Shown: piece by piece, positions 54,341 to 63,562 of the stretch
How the letters are laid out: every line of letters begins with the position of its first letter
Numbering within the stretch: the stretch's first letter is position 1
From: Ruegeria sp. EL01
Lineage (GTDB): Bacteria; Pseudomonadota; Alphaproteobacteria; Rhodobacterales; Rhodobacteraceae
DNA: 64,000 bases
Direction: 5' to 3'
Assembly: GCF_900313035.1 (NCBI RefSeq)
Contig: NZ_OMPS01000033.1
Location: forward strand, 1-64,000
The notes under the pieces: generated by a model
Seen by the model: only the letters and a program-made list of their open reading frames with translations
The model's database searches: none
Told to the model about the DNA's origin: nothing
Translations under genes and position numbers: made by a program

Positions 54341-55093
54341 ATGACACTTCTGAAATTGAAAACCACTTCGGCAATCCTGGGCCTTGGCCTGATGGCCACG
54401 CAAGCCGCTGCATCGGGATGTGATGCACTGACGGATCATGCAACTCTGACAGCAGCGCTGCAAGCCAGCACTGCGACGACATCGGAAACCACCAATGGCG
54501 GGCTTGAGCTGAACATGTGGGCCACTGTTGTTGATCGCGATGGTGTTGTTTGCGCCGTTGCCATGACAGGCGAAGACCGCGGTGATCAATGGCCGGGCAG
54601 TCGGGTGATTTCTGCGCAAAAGGCCAACACGGCCAACGCCTTCAGCCTGCCTGGTCTGGCACTCTCCACTGCCAACCTGTATTCGGCAACACAGCCGGGC
54701 GGCAGCCTGTTCGGCCTGCAATTCTCCAACCCGGTCAACCCACAGGCCGCGTATGGCGATGCGATGGCCTATGGCACTGAACATGATCCCCTGGTCGGAC
54801 AACAACCCGGTGGTGTAAACGTCTTTGGTGGCGGTCTGGCGCTTTATGATGCGCAAGGCGCGCTGATTGGTGCGATTGGCGTGAGCGGCGACACCTCCTG
54901 TGCGGATCACAACATTGCATGGCGTACACGCGATGCCTTGAATCTGGCGACAGTACCCGGTGGTGTTAGTGCCAAAGGTGACGACGGCATTGTGTATGAC
55001 ATCACAGACGGTGCAAGTGTATCTGGCTTTGGACACCCTACCTGCGGCGGCACTGAGAATACAATTGCCACCGCGATTGGTGCGGGTCAGTAG
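54341..55093 (+). CDS. Secreted GlcG/HbpS-family (DUF336) protein
   Basis: 250 residues. Sec signal peptide (LKTTSAILGLGLMATQAAAS) then a DUF336 domain: NMWATVVDRDGVVCAVAMTG (about 65-84), VISAQKANTANAFSLPGLAL, and GGGLALYDAQGALIGAIGVS (about 165-184). It has extra Cys residues (SGCDALTD; SGDTSCADH; HPTCGG) that could form disulfides in the periplasm. DUF336 proteins include extracellular heme-binding HbpS; the ligand here is unproven. It is divergent from a LysR regulator that probably controls it. Confidence 0.88.
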   Translation: MTLLKLKTTSAILGLGLMATQAAASGCDALTDHATLTAALQASTATTSETTNGGLELNMWATVVDRDGVVCAVAMTGEDRGDQWPGSRVISAQKANTANAFSLPGLALSTANLYSATQPGGSLFGLQFSNPVNPQAAYGDAMAYGTEHDPLVGQQPGGVNVFGGGLALYDAQGALIGAIGVSGDTSCADHNIAWRTRDALNLATVPGGVSAKGDDGIVYDITDGASVSGFGHPTCGGTENTIATAIGAGQ

Positions 55094-55127
55094 TTCACTG
55101 GCACCAGAACCACTAAGAAACACCAGA

Positions 55128-55150
55128 GGTCGCGCAATTATTGTGCGACC
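55128..55150 (+). terminator. Hairpin after the secreted GlcG/HbpS gene
   Basis: GGTCGCGCAA pairs with TTGTGCGACC around TTA (one G-T pair), 34 bp after the stop codon. No long T-run follows, so it may be a weak or factor-assisted terminator. Confidence 0.5.
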
Positions 55151-55314
55151 TTACCTTCGATATCCAACCAAATCGCGTTGTCCTACTGGTGGTTGCGATA
55201 GTCCGGGGCTTGAAGAACAGATTTACACCTTAGCAACATCAGCGGAACATCCACCGCCATACGCGAAGCATTCTGACCGGCATCAAAAGATGCGAACGAA
55301 GCCACCATACGCCG

Positions 55315-56478
55315 CTACTCTGTTCTCGAAGCCAAATACGAACCAGCCACCCATTTATCGATATCACGTGGCACCGGCACAACGCAGTCTTGGCGTGTCG
55401 CGCTGCCAGAAGCCACCCGTTCCAAACATTTGGCTTGCAGCGCGAAGCCGAAATCCATGGATTCAATCGAATTTCCCAAAGGGCGTGGTCCTGCGAGATT
55501 GGCCATATGGCCTGCCGTGGCAATGGTAAGACTCTTTCTGCTGTTCAGCTTCAAAGATGTCAATGCGCCATTCTCAAAGTCACATCTTGCGATGACTTCC
55601 GAGGATCGCGTGATCCCCTTGAAATCAATCTCAGTCGGGAAATGCCCGCCATTGAGCAGGATCGCACCATCCTTGAGAAGCAGCAAGTCTCTCTCAGTCA
55701 CCACACCGATTGCGCCTGTCTCTGTCACGATCACGTCGGCAGATGCCAGTGCTTCCTCCCGTGACGGTGTCAAAAACCCATCCAGATGTGCCTCAAGTCG
55801 CAAAACCGGATCAGTTTCGCAGACCGTCACTACTGAGAATGCGTTGCGGAAGCAGTTGGCCACGCCTTTGCCGCAGGGGCCATAGCCAAAGACCGTTACT
55901 CGTTTGCCGTTGGTAGAGCGGTTCGTGAGACGCATATAGGTCTCGAACATGCTTTGCCCGACGGCATGGCGGTTTTCACCAAACTGCTTTATCGGGCTAT
56001 CGTTGATCACAAGGATCGGCATATCTAGCTTTTCACGCAACGGCTCTAGGAGCATCCGGCCCGAAGTCGTTTCCTCAGTTCCTCCCAACAAACCGGGGTA
56101 TGGGCTTTCAAGATAAAGCGAAAAAAGGTCGCCTCCATTATCGAGAAGGAGTTGCGGCTGCTGGTCCAAAACTTTTTTAAGCAGCGCCGTGTGGCGTGCT
56201 GAATCTGTCGTCTGTTCTGCGTGAACGATGACACCTCTGGAGCGCAAAAACTCAACACTGTCGGGTTGTGTGCTGCTCAGGTTGCCAGAAGCCACAACGT
56301 TCGCACCTCCTGCACGAAGCGTCATGATCAGGGCGACCGTCTTCGGTTCCAAGTGAATGCCCGTACCGATTGTGAGACCTTCGAACGGGCGCGTTTGCCT
56401 GAACTCGTCACTGATCTGCGAAAGCAGAGCGCAGCTTTCTGTGACCCATTCGATCCTGGTTCCTTTCAATTTCTCCAT
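55315..56478 (-). CDS. S-adenosylhomocysteine-hydrolase-like protein, divergent short form
   Basis: 387 residues, shorter than normal AdoHcy hydrolases (about 430-470). Segments equivalent to the family active site are present: TGIHLEPKTVALIMTLRAGG (His), NLSSTQPD, LLLDNGGDLFS (Asp), GGTEETTSG (Glu), INDSPIKQFGENRHAVGQS (Asn, Lys; the usual Asp is Glu), and LNGGHFPTEIDF (His). The NAD fold reads GKRVTVFGYGPCGKGVANCF instead of the usual AGYGDVGKG. The C-terminus (SATRQDCVVPVPRDIDKWVA, then GSYLASRTE) lacks the conserved tail that completes the neighbouring subunit's NAD site. It may hydrolyse a different thioether nucleoside or have a changed role. GGGGG precedes ATG 56478. Confidence 0.75.
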   Translation of the reverse strand: MEKLKGTRIEWVTESCALLSQISDEFRQTRPFEGLTIGTGIHLEPKTVALIMTLRAGGANVVASGNLSSTQPDSVEFLRSRGVIVHAEQTTDSARHTALLKKVLDQQPQLLLDNGGDLFSLYLESPYPGLLGGTEETTSGRMLLEPLREKLDMPILVINDSPIKQFGENRHAVGQSMFETYMRLTNRSTNGKRVTVFGYGPCGKGVANCFRNAFSVVTVCETDPVLRLEAHLDGFLTPSREEALASADVIVTETGAIGVVTERDLLLLKDGAILLNGGHFPTEIDFKGITRSSEVIARCDFENGALTSLKLNSRKSLTIATAGHMANLAGPRPLGNSIESMDFGFALQAKCLERVASGSATRQDCVVPVPRDIDKWVAGSYLASRTE

Positions 56479-56852
56479 CTAAGCACCCCCGTGTTGAACG
56501 CCTCAATCGGCGTGAAATTGTGCATATAGTTTACTTTGAAATTGGCGTCCACGTGGCAAGAGCCTCGTAGCGGAATTTCCAGTAGTAGTATGTGAACTTA
56601 CAGAAGTGGAAAAACGCCATGTCGCCGCATTTATCACCAACGACTGACTTCTGTGAATCACAAACCATTCAAACCTCTCGATCTAACGTGGGTTCCGAAC
56701 CGACGTTGTGATCAATAACCTGGTGCATTTCTGACCCGGACTTCCATTTCACTCAACCACAAGATGGCACTCACACCTGAATTCGCGGAGTGTCTCTGAT
56801 TTCATCTGAATCGAGAAGCCCGGCGCGACCGGGGCCTGATAAGCACTGGACC
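56479..56852. other. Intergenic region upstream of the AdoHcy-hydrolase-like gene
   Basis: About 370 bases. The part next to the leftward gene holds a small dyad ACGCC/GGCGT (about 56500-56516) in the expected 5' leader. I could not match it to a known SAH or SAM riboswitch. The remainder up to the IS3-type end shows no gene. Confidence 0.4.
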
Positions 56853-57119
56853 TGTCCCGATTTAGTTCCGGTCTCTTTCGAGCGATATTCGCAATGAAGG
56901 AGACTAATCATGGCACCGAGATATAGCGACGACCAGTGGGCTGACGCGACCTCAGATTGCGTCAGATTTGGGCGTTAGCGTTTCAACCCTGGGCAAGTGG
57001 GTTCAACAGCACCAAAATGATGATTTGATGTCTGGCCCGCATGAAGACGTGGAGAAAGAAAACGCGCGCCTGCGCAAAGAGAACCGGCTTCTGCGCGAGG
57101 AGAGGGAGGTACTAAAAAA

Positions 57120-58700
57120 CCGTTCCGGGCGACAGCCCGCCTGTGCGCGGCAAAAACAGCTTGTGCTATACTTCGCCGGAAGGGCAGTTGCCGATGGCTT
57201 ATTGGTGGGCTGGACCCCGTTAAAAAACGTGGCACATGGGCTGATGCGCACTTGAGAGTGGTGACGCTGCCATTGCGGTGATCCCGGTTAGGAAGATGAC
57301 GAACTTGCATGGCCCACGCCCTTCACCTTGAACGGAGGATTTGCCATGATGAAGCATAAAACCGGCGACCACCCGGACCTGAAGATGGTCAAACCGAATG
57401 CAGCAGCGATTGATATCGGCTCGACGATGCATATGGCGGCTGTGAACCCTGATGTTCATGCCAATTCCGTGCGGGCTTTCGGGACTTTCACGCAAGACCT
57501 GCATGATCTGGCCGACTGGTTCCAATCTTGTGGTGTCACCACTGTGGCGATGGAATCGACGGGCGTGTATTGGATTCCTGCCTTCGAGATTTTGGAGGCT
57601 CACGGCTTCGATGTGATCCTCGTGAACGCCCGATACGCCAAGATTGTTCCTGGTCGCAAAACCGATGTCAGCGATGCGAGTTGGCTACGGCAATTGCATT
57701 CTTATGGGCTCTTGCGCGGCAGTTTCCGGCCTGAGGCCGAGATTGCCACTCTGCGCGCCTACATGCGCCAGCGTGAGTGGTTGACTAAGTACGCTGCGGC
57801 TCACATTCAGCACATGCAGAAGGCTCTGATGGAGATGAACCTGCAGCTACATCACGTTGTCTCCGATATCACAGGCGCGACGGGGATGAAGATCATCCGC
57901 GCCATCGTAGCGGGTGAACGGGACCCCGAAGTGTTGGCCGGATATCGCGACGTGAGATGCAAATCCTCCATCGAAACGATCAAGGCGGCCCTCATAGGGA
58001 ACGACCGGGACGAACATGTTTTTGCGCTGACACAGTCGCTGGAGATATACGACTTCTACAAAGCGCAGATCGAGACGTGCGACCGGAAGCTGCGGTGAAG
58101 TCGTTGACGGTCCGAGCCGACAACGATCTGGCGCCGCTGCCCAAAGCGCGGATCAAGGGCAAGCAGCATAATGCGCCATCTTTCGATGTGAGAGCCGCGC
58201 TTTACGGGGTGTTGGGCATTGACCTGACGCAAATCCATGGCCTCGGGCCATCTTTGGCTCTCAAGCTCATCTCCGAATGTGGTACAGACCTGCGTGCATG
58301 GAAGAGCGCAGAGCACTTCACTTCGTGGCTCTGTCTGGCACCAGGCAACAAGATATCTGGCGGCAAGCTTTTGTTCTCTCGGACACGCCGATCCTCGAGC
58401 CGTGCCGCGGCACTTCTACGTCTGGCTGCCGTCACGATTGGCCGAAGCGACACGGCATTGGGCGCGTTCTACCGGCGGCTCTCGGCCCGCATCGGAAAAC
58501 AAAAGGCTGTGACCGCGACCGCTCGCAAGGTCGCAGTCCTGTTCTACAATACTGTGCAGCATGGCATGACCTATCAAGATCAAGGCGCAGCAGCTTACGA
58601 CGAGCAACACCGGCAACGCATGCTCTCAAACCTTCAGCGCCGCGCCAAGACCTTCGGTTTTGCATTGGCACCCATTCCTGAACCAGCGGCTGTTTCTTAG
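57120..58700 (+). mobile_element. IS110-family element inserted in IS3 orfA
   Basis: Limits are read from the orfA codons on both sides (…GTACTAAAAAA before, AAAGGCGACGATC after; a few A residues are ambiguous). About 1.58 kb with one transposase gene. IS110 elements lack terminal inverted repeats and usually make no target duplication, consistent with what is seen. The roughly 220 bp before the gene could carry the bridge-RNA region. Confidence 0.8.
57346..58700 (+). pseudogene. IS110-family transposase with frameshift
   Basis: The DEDD part is present: NAAAIDIGSTMHMAAVN (Asp), VAMESTGVYWIPAFEIL (Glu), VPGRKTDVSDASWLRQL (Asp, Asp). At about 58092-58098 the frame ends CDRKLR-TGA, while the continuation AVKSLTVRADNDLAPLPKAR is in the next frame. 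The C-terminal part then has IDLTQIHGLGPSLALKLISE, WLCLAPGNKISGGKLLFSR and KVAVLFYNTVQHGMTYQDQG. A small indel therefore splits the enzyme. It is probably inactive unless the frameshift is an error. Confidence 0.85.
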
Positions 58701-59323
58701 AAAGGCGACGATCTTCTTCGCAGGCTAAAAGGCGTGAGGTTCGCCTTTATCGATACCTGGAAGAAGATCTGGTCCGTAGAGTTTCTGTGCCACGTTTTGC
58801 GCGTTTCTTCTCGTGGCTTCCGTGCTTAGCGAACACGGCCGATCAGCCAAACCCAACGGGACGATATGGTTTTTTGGCTCATATCCGTGAGCAGCATCGG
58901 CTCAGCCTGCAAAGTTATGGGCGCCCTCGCATGACGGAAGAGTTGAGGGACCTGGGCCAGCCAGTCGGGCATCGCCGAGTCGGCCGTTTGATGCGTGAGT
59001 ACGGGATCAAGGTTGTCCGAACTCGTAAACCTAAAGTCACGACGGACAGCAATCACGCCTTCAATATCGCGCCTAATCTGCTGGATCAGGATTTCTCGGC
59101 GGATGCCCCGAACCAGAAGTGGGCTGGTGATATCTCCTACATCTGGACAGGGGAAGGTTGGCTGTATCTCGCGGTCATACTCGACCTGTATTCCCGCCGT
59201 GTCATTGGCTGCGCCGTCAGCAACCGGATGAAACGCGATCTGGCGATCCGTGCGCTGGATATGGCTGTGGCCCTGCACCGACCTCCAAAGAGCTGCGGCC
59301 ACCACACAGATCGAGGGCCCCAA

Positions 59324-60785
59324 GGCGGATTCAACCGGTCGTCGCAACAGCTTCGATCATATCCTGTTTAATCAGCTGGTCGATAGCTTCCGCCGGTGTT
59401 TTCCACCCTAGAGTTTTACGTGGTCGCGTATTCAAAGCATGGGCAACAGCGTTTAGCTCGTTGACGCCGTGTTTGCTGAGGTCTGTCCCCTTGGGGAAAT
59501 ATTGGCGGAGCAGACCGTTGGTGTTCTCATTGCTGCCACGTTGCCATGGGCTTTGAGGGTCGCAGAAGTAGATCTCGAACCCGGTATCGATCCGCGCTGC
59601 GCGTGTTGGGCCATCTCGGCGCCTTGGTCCCAGGTCAGCGAGCGACGCAGGTGGGCAGGCAGGGTACTAATCGTCTATGCGATGGCATCGCGGACCGCTT
59701 CGGCGCCGTGACCGGCGAAGGCTGGTCCATTCTTGACTGGTTTGCCTGTCCCGTGCCCTTTCATGCGCGGCAGGTGCAGGAGCATGGTGAAGCGGATTGT
59801 GCGTTCAACCAGCGTGCCGATCGCCGAACTACCCAGTCCGAGAATGAGGTCCCCCTCCCAATGACCTGGAACCGCCCTGTCGCTGATCTCTGCCGGGCGA
59901 TCGCTGATCATCAACGCATCGGTGAGGAAAGACTTGCCGCGATTGCGTGCGCGTTCGCGCGGTAATCTGAGAGCGCGGCCGGACCGCAGACACGCGGAGA
60001 GCTCTCGCTTCAGCGCGCCGCGTCCTTGGATGTAGAGAGCCAGGTAAATGGCTTCGTGACTGATGCGCATCGTCAGATCCTCGGGGAAGTCCACCTTCAG
60101 GCGCTGCGCAATCTGTTCCGGGCTCTAGGCAGACGACCAGCGACGGCTTTGCCGGTGAACGGCCCGCCGCCCTTTCCATACCACAACAGGCCCATCGAAG
60201 GCGATGCCATCCGATGTGGCGATGAGGCCGGACAGCCGATCCTGAACGTAGTCGCGCAGGGCGGGATTGAGCGCGAGCTTGCTGGCTTTCGGCCGCTTAG
60301 CCGCACGATCAGCATGCCATTGTGCGTTGATCGCACGGTAGTCGAAGTCTCCGCCACGGGTTGCCGAGTTGCGCCTGATCTCTCGGGAGATCGTGCTGGG
60401 CGATCTCCTCAGCTTCCGGGCGATGGCACGGACACCTGTGCCCCTCGCGCACTCCAAAGCTATTTCCTCACGTTCTGCGAAGGAAAGGCTGCGGTTCTTC
60501 GGTAAGGGCGCCGATGGCGCAAGATGAGTGGGAGGCATTCCGCCAGAACTCCGAAACCATCGGGTTCCGACAGGAGCAGAGACACCGGCTACAACGGCGG
60601 CATCCTCACTGGATAGCCCCTCTGCAACGGCCCGCCAGAACCGGCATAGATTCTCACGTTGCCAGACTGGCGGCCTTCCTGGAGAGCTTAATTTGTCCCG
60701 AGTCGAACGTTCGGACTTTCGTCTGCCTGCTTTTGTCATCTACACCTCCATCAAAGGGGTGTTGCGACGACCGGTTGAATCCGCC
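59324..60785 (-). mobile_element. IS30-family element with perfect 26-bp ends and 3-bp duplication
   Basis: GGCGGATTCAACCGGTCGTC plus GCAACA at 59324-59349 is repeated perfectly in inverted orientation at 60760-60785. It is flanked by CAA on both sides (59321-59323 and 60786-60788). The duplication and the exact restoration of the IS3 orfB frame prove a simple insertion. Length 1462 bp. Confidence 0.95.
59361..60739 (-). pseudogene. IS30-family transposase, broken
   Basis: The N-terminal part is open from 60739: SLSFAEREEIALECARGTGV, RAIARKLRRSPSTISREIRR, an IS30-type HTH. The frame is lost near 60125. The core is seen in another frame as PEDLTMRISHEAIYLALYIQ, RGALKRELSACLRSGRALRL, VPGHWEGDLILGLGSSAIGT (Asp) and LVERTIRFTMLLHLPRMKGH. 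It is stopped by TAG at 59675-59677 and followed by further pieces (LTWDQGAEMA) and frame changes. The protein cannot be made whole. Confidence 0.85.
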
Positions 60786-61080
60786 CAATACTGTTCAGGC
60801 GACTATCAGAAACGCCTAAAGCAGCATGGCTTTCTGGTCTCAATGAGCGGCAAAGGCAATTGTTATGACAATTCCATTGTCGAAAATTTCTTCAAATCTC
60901 TGAAAGCTGAACTGATCTGGCGTCAAAAATGGGAAACCCGCAGGCAAGCAGAAGGAGCAATAATCCAATACATCAATGGGTTCTACAATCCACGCAGGCA
61001 GCATTCATCCCTTGGTTGGAAAAGCCCTTTGGCATTCGAACGAATGGCCGCATAACATGAGTTGAGAGACCGGTACTTTT

Positions 61081-61731
61081 GCGCAGCAAGTCCAGCATGG
61101 TATCTCGCGACTGCCCGAATTGGGCGGTGACAAGCCGAGGCGGCGGCGGTTCAAACGCTACCCAATTGGCTTCTTCCATATCGATATTGCTGAGGTCAGA
61201 ACCGAGGAAGGCAAGCTTCATCTTTTTGTCGCCATCGATCGAACCAGCAAGTTCGCCGTGGTGCAATTGGTTGAGAAGGCGAACCGAAAAACAGCCTGGG
61301 AGTTCCTCGAGTTTCTTCTCGAAGTCGTTCCTTACCGCATCCCCACGATCCTCACGGATAACGGCATCCAGTTCTCTGACCAGCCACGAAGCCGAAACAC
61401 AATCTATTCTCGGCCGATGCGTTTCGACATGATTTGTAAGGCTAACGGCATTGAACATCGGCTGACCAAGCCGAACCATCCTTGGACCAATGGTCAGGTT
61501 AAACGGTTGAACCGAACGATCAAGGACACGACCGGCAAACGTTATCACCACGAAAGTCACGACCATCTTCGCGCGTATCTGGGAGACTTCCTCGATGCCT
61601 ACAACTACGCTCGCCGCCTCAAGATGCTCTTTGGTCTCACACCATTCGAATACAGCTGCAAAATCTGGACGTCAGAGCCAGAACGATTCCTCCTCAATCC
61701 CATCCACCAGATGCCGAGACTGAACACCTAG
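61081..61731 (+). pseudogene. IS481-family transposase, C-terminal part with lost catalytic Glu
   Basis: The frame enters directly from the IS3 end as AQQVQHGISRLPELGGDKPR. It then runs open through the rve core: YPIGFFHIDIAEVRTEEGKL (Asp), RIPTILTDNGIQFSDQPRSR (Asp), EHRLTKPNHPWTNGQVKRLN. In related transposases I know, the last block reads GQVER, so the DDE Glu is replaced by Lys here (AAA, one base from GAA). Both the missing N-terminus and this change make it inactive. It ends with TAG at 61729-61731, 2 bp before the IS630 gene. Confidence 0.85.
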
Positions 61732-61733
61732 GA

Positions 61734-62795
61734 TTACTGAGTACGCTGGCAGAACCGTTTGACGGAAGCGAGGAATTCGTCTGCGTATTTGACCCACTTG
61801 TACGGCGTTGGGTTCTCGTTGTGGGCCTCGATGAATGCCACAATGTCGGCCTCCAACTCTACGGTTGATCGGTGCACGCCACGCTGTACCTGCTTGCGGG
61901 TCAATTCGGCGAACCAGCGTTCCACTTGGTTGATCCATGACGCTGACCTGGGCGTGAAGTGGACGTGCCAATGCGGGCGGCGCGCCAACCAAGCTTTGAC
62001 CCTCAGCGTTTTGTGGGTGGCATAATTGTCCATGACGATATGCACGTCGGGGCCTGCGGACACGTGCCGGTCAATCTTTTTGAGAAAGTCCAGAAACTCG
62101 GTCGCGCGGTGGCGTTTGTAGCACTTGTCGAAGACGGCACCGGTGGCGATATCCAGCGCGGCGAAAAGCGATGTGGTGCCGTGGCGGATGTAGGTGTAAG
62201 TTCGCCGCTCAGCCACGCCGGGTGCCATGGGCAGGAGCGGCTGTTCGCGATCCAGCGCTTGAATCTGGGATTTCTCGTCTATGCACAACACGATAGCCCG
62301 GTTCGGCGGCGACAGGTACAACCCGACAATATCCTGCACCTTGTCCACGAACAGCGGATCCGTTGAGAGATTGAAGGTCTCGCTGCGGTGTGGCTGTAGC
62401 CCGAATGCGTTCCAAATCCGCCGAATTGTTGTGTGAGACAGCCCCGTCGCGGCAGCCATTGAGCGGATCGACCAGTGGGTCGCGTCCTTTGGCATAGTGT
62501 TCAGCGTGCGCTCGATCACCTCGGCCACCTGTTCATCCGACACCGTGCGCGGGCGACCGGAGCGGTATTCGTCGGTGAGGCCTTCGATCCGATCCTGTGC
62601 AAAACGCCTGCGCCATTTGCCCACCGTGTGCTCGTGCACGCCAAGCTGTGTAGCCACTTCCTTGCTGGCAGCCCGTCGGCGCACAACAGGATCATCCGAC
62701 AAAGACCGTTACGTCTTGTGACACCGAACCTGACCTTCGAGAAAGCGGCGCTCTTCATCGCTCAGCACCACCGCATCCGCCACCCTTCCAACCAT
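61734..62795 (-). pseudogene. IS630-family transposase with early stop
   Basis: The original start is ATG 62795 with AGGAGGTG just upstream, reading MVGRVADAVVLSDEERRFLE, GQVRCHKT, then TAA at 62709-62711. After RSLSDDPVVRRRAASKEVAT, where the frame is locally scrambled against the usual RMILLCADG segment, the frame is open for 322 codons. It has HEHTVGKWRRRFAQDRIEGL, IRSMAAATGLSHTTIRRIWN, AIVLCIDEKSQIQALDREQP (Asp), DVHIVMDNYATHKTLRVKAW (Asp) and ASWINQVERWFAELTRKQVQ (Glu). The catalytic part is whole; re-initiation at TTG 62702 could give an N-truncated protein. Confidence 0.85.
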
Positions 62796-62877
62796 CGCAT
62801 CACCTCCTGAACCTCAATTCAGACAATGATACGAATTACAGTTCCGGATGACTAGGTTGCGCGATTAGACAACACCT

Positions 62878-63264
62878 TCAGAGCCTTGGCAGAGCAGTCT
62901 CGTTGGGCGCGTTAGTAAAATAGGCGATACGTTCACTAAGAACGCCAGTGTCGTCAAAACAAATGCAAGCTGTGCCGCGAAACTCGGTGCCAGTGACCTG
63001 CCACCAACACCAGGCGATACCGGGAGAGCCCTCGACAATGGTCACATCACTATAGGTCAAAAAGGGGCTGGGCACTCTGCCACCAGCCATTTCAGCGCCC
63101 GCTGCCATGAAATCTTCGAAAAACTGAACAAAGTCTGATCGCTTGATTCGCCCCGTGTCAGGATCGTCATAAAAGAAATCAGCAGTGGTCGCGGCAAGGC
63201 TTTGTGCCGGATTTCCGGTACGCCAGCCTTCCAGATAGGTATCAAGCCATTCTCTTTGCGTCAT
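62878..63264 (-). CDS. NTF2/SnoaL-like small protein
   Basis: 128 residues from ATG 63264 (AAGGAAG upstream). The cone-shaped NTF2-like fold is suggested by MTQREWLDTYLEGWRTGNPA, TADFFYDDPDTGRIKRSDFV, FFEDFMAAGAEMAGGRV, GIAWCWWQVTGTEFRGTACI and FDDTGVLSERIAYF. Such proteins are small isomerases, cyclases or dehydratases, or non-enzymatic. It is divergent from the ABC permease that begins at 63563 and may be coregulated with it. Confidence 0.75.
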   Translation of the reverse strand: MTQREWLDTYLEGWRTGNPAQSLAATTADFFYDDPDTGRIKRSDFVQFFEDFMAAGAEMAGGRVPSPFLTYSDVTIVEGSPGIAWCWWQVTGTEFRGTACICFDDTGVLSERIAYFTNAPNETALPRL

Positions 63265-63438
63265 TTTCCCGCTTCCTTTACAGCGTTCAGCTTGTCGATG
63301 GAATTCCCGTGACCCGATGCGAAACACCAGCAAACACTTAAACTGGACAGGTTTGCAACACTACTGATTCAGCCTTTTGTTACGTAATAATCAAGTGATA
63401 TTTTCTGATTTCGCAGGATACAATACGATTTTAACAAG

Positions 63439-63455
63439 AATATTGTTGCAATATT
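63439..63455. promoter_or_regulatory. 17-bp palindrome in an AT-rich divergent promoter region
   Basis: AATATTG-TTG-CAATATT, a perfect inverted repeat in the 298-bp AT-rich gap between the NTF2-like gene and the ABC permease. Symmetry and position suggest an operator. No regulator gene is visible in the window for it. The gap otherwise shows no gene. Confidence 0.45.
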
Positions 63456-63562
63456 ACTGATCCGGCATAGCATGACTTTGTATTTGGTTAACTGATCTAT
63501 CCCTGTCTTTGATCTGTTTGCCTGGTGAATTGGTGCACGGGATGCCAGCAAGGAGGGGTTTA

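Larger units (their letters stand above)
56910..58728 (+). pseudogene. IS3 orfA, damaged and interrupted by IS110
   Basis: ATG 56910 follows AAGGAG and starts MAPRYSDDQW. An internal deletion/frameshift leads to LTRPQIASDLGVSVSTLGKW, the HTH, then ENARLRKENRLLREEREVLK (leucine-zipper-like). At 57119 the IS110 element begins. The reading resumes at 58701 as KKATIFFAG followed by TAA, the normal orfA end. The CTAAAAGG at 58724-58731 fits the slippery-site region where IS3 elements shift into orfB. Confidence 0.75.
58734..61055 (+). pseudogene. IS3 orfB (rve transposase), split by IS30
   Basis: Begins at GTG 58734 as VRFAFIDTWKKIWSVEFLCH with an in-frame TAG near 58827, then shifts frame at a T-run near 58868-58875. 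It continues LAHIREQHRLSLQSYGRPRM, LDQDFSADAPNQKWAGDISY (Asp), VIGCAVSNRMKRDLAIRALD and HHTDRGPQ (Asp). IS30 interrupts at 59324. After 60785 it resumes exactly as YCSGDYQKRLKQHGFLVSMS, GKGNCYDNSIVENFFKSLKA (Glu) and HSSLGWKSPLAFERM. All three catalytic residues are still encoded but the gene is dead. Confidence 0.88.
56853..61080 (+). mobile_element. IS3-family element split by two other insertions
   Basis: orfA starts at 56910 and orfB ends at 61055. Near the ends, AGTTCCGGTCTCT (56864-56876) and the inverted AGAGACCGGTACT (about 61065-61077) form the likely terminal repeats, so the limits are approximate. The element contains an IS110-type insertion (57120-58700) inside the end of orfA and an IS30 insertion (59324-60785) inside orfB. 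Removing both restores an ordinary IS3 layout of about 1.2 kb. Confidence 0.8.

Noticed and set aside
56479..56620. SAH riboswitch upstream of the AdoHcy-hydrolase-like gene
   Set aside because: Only a short ACGCC/GGCGT dyad is present; I could not recover the conserved core or pseudoknot of known SAH riboswitches.
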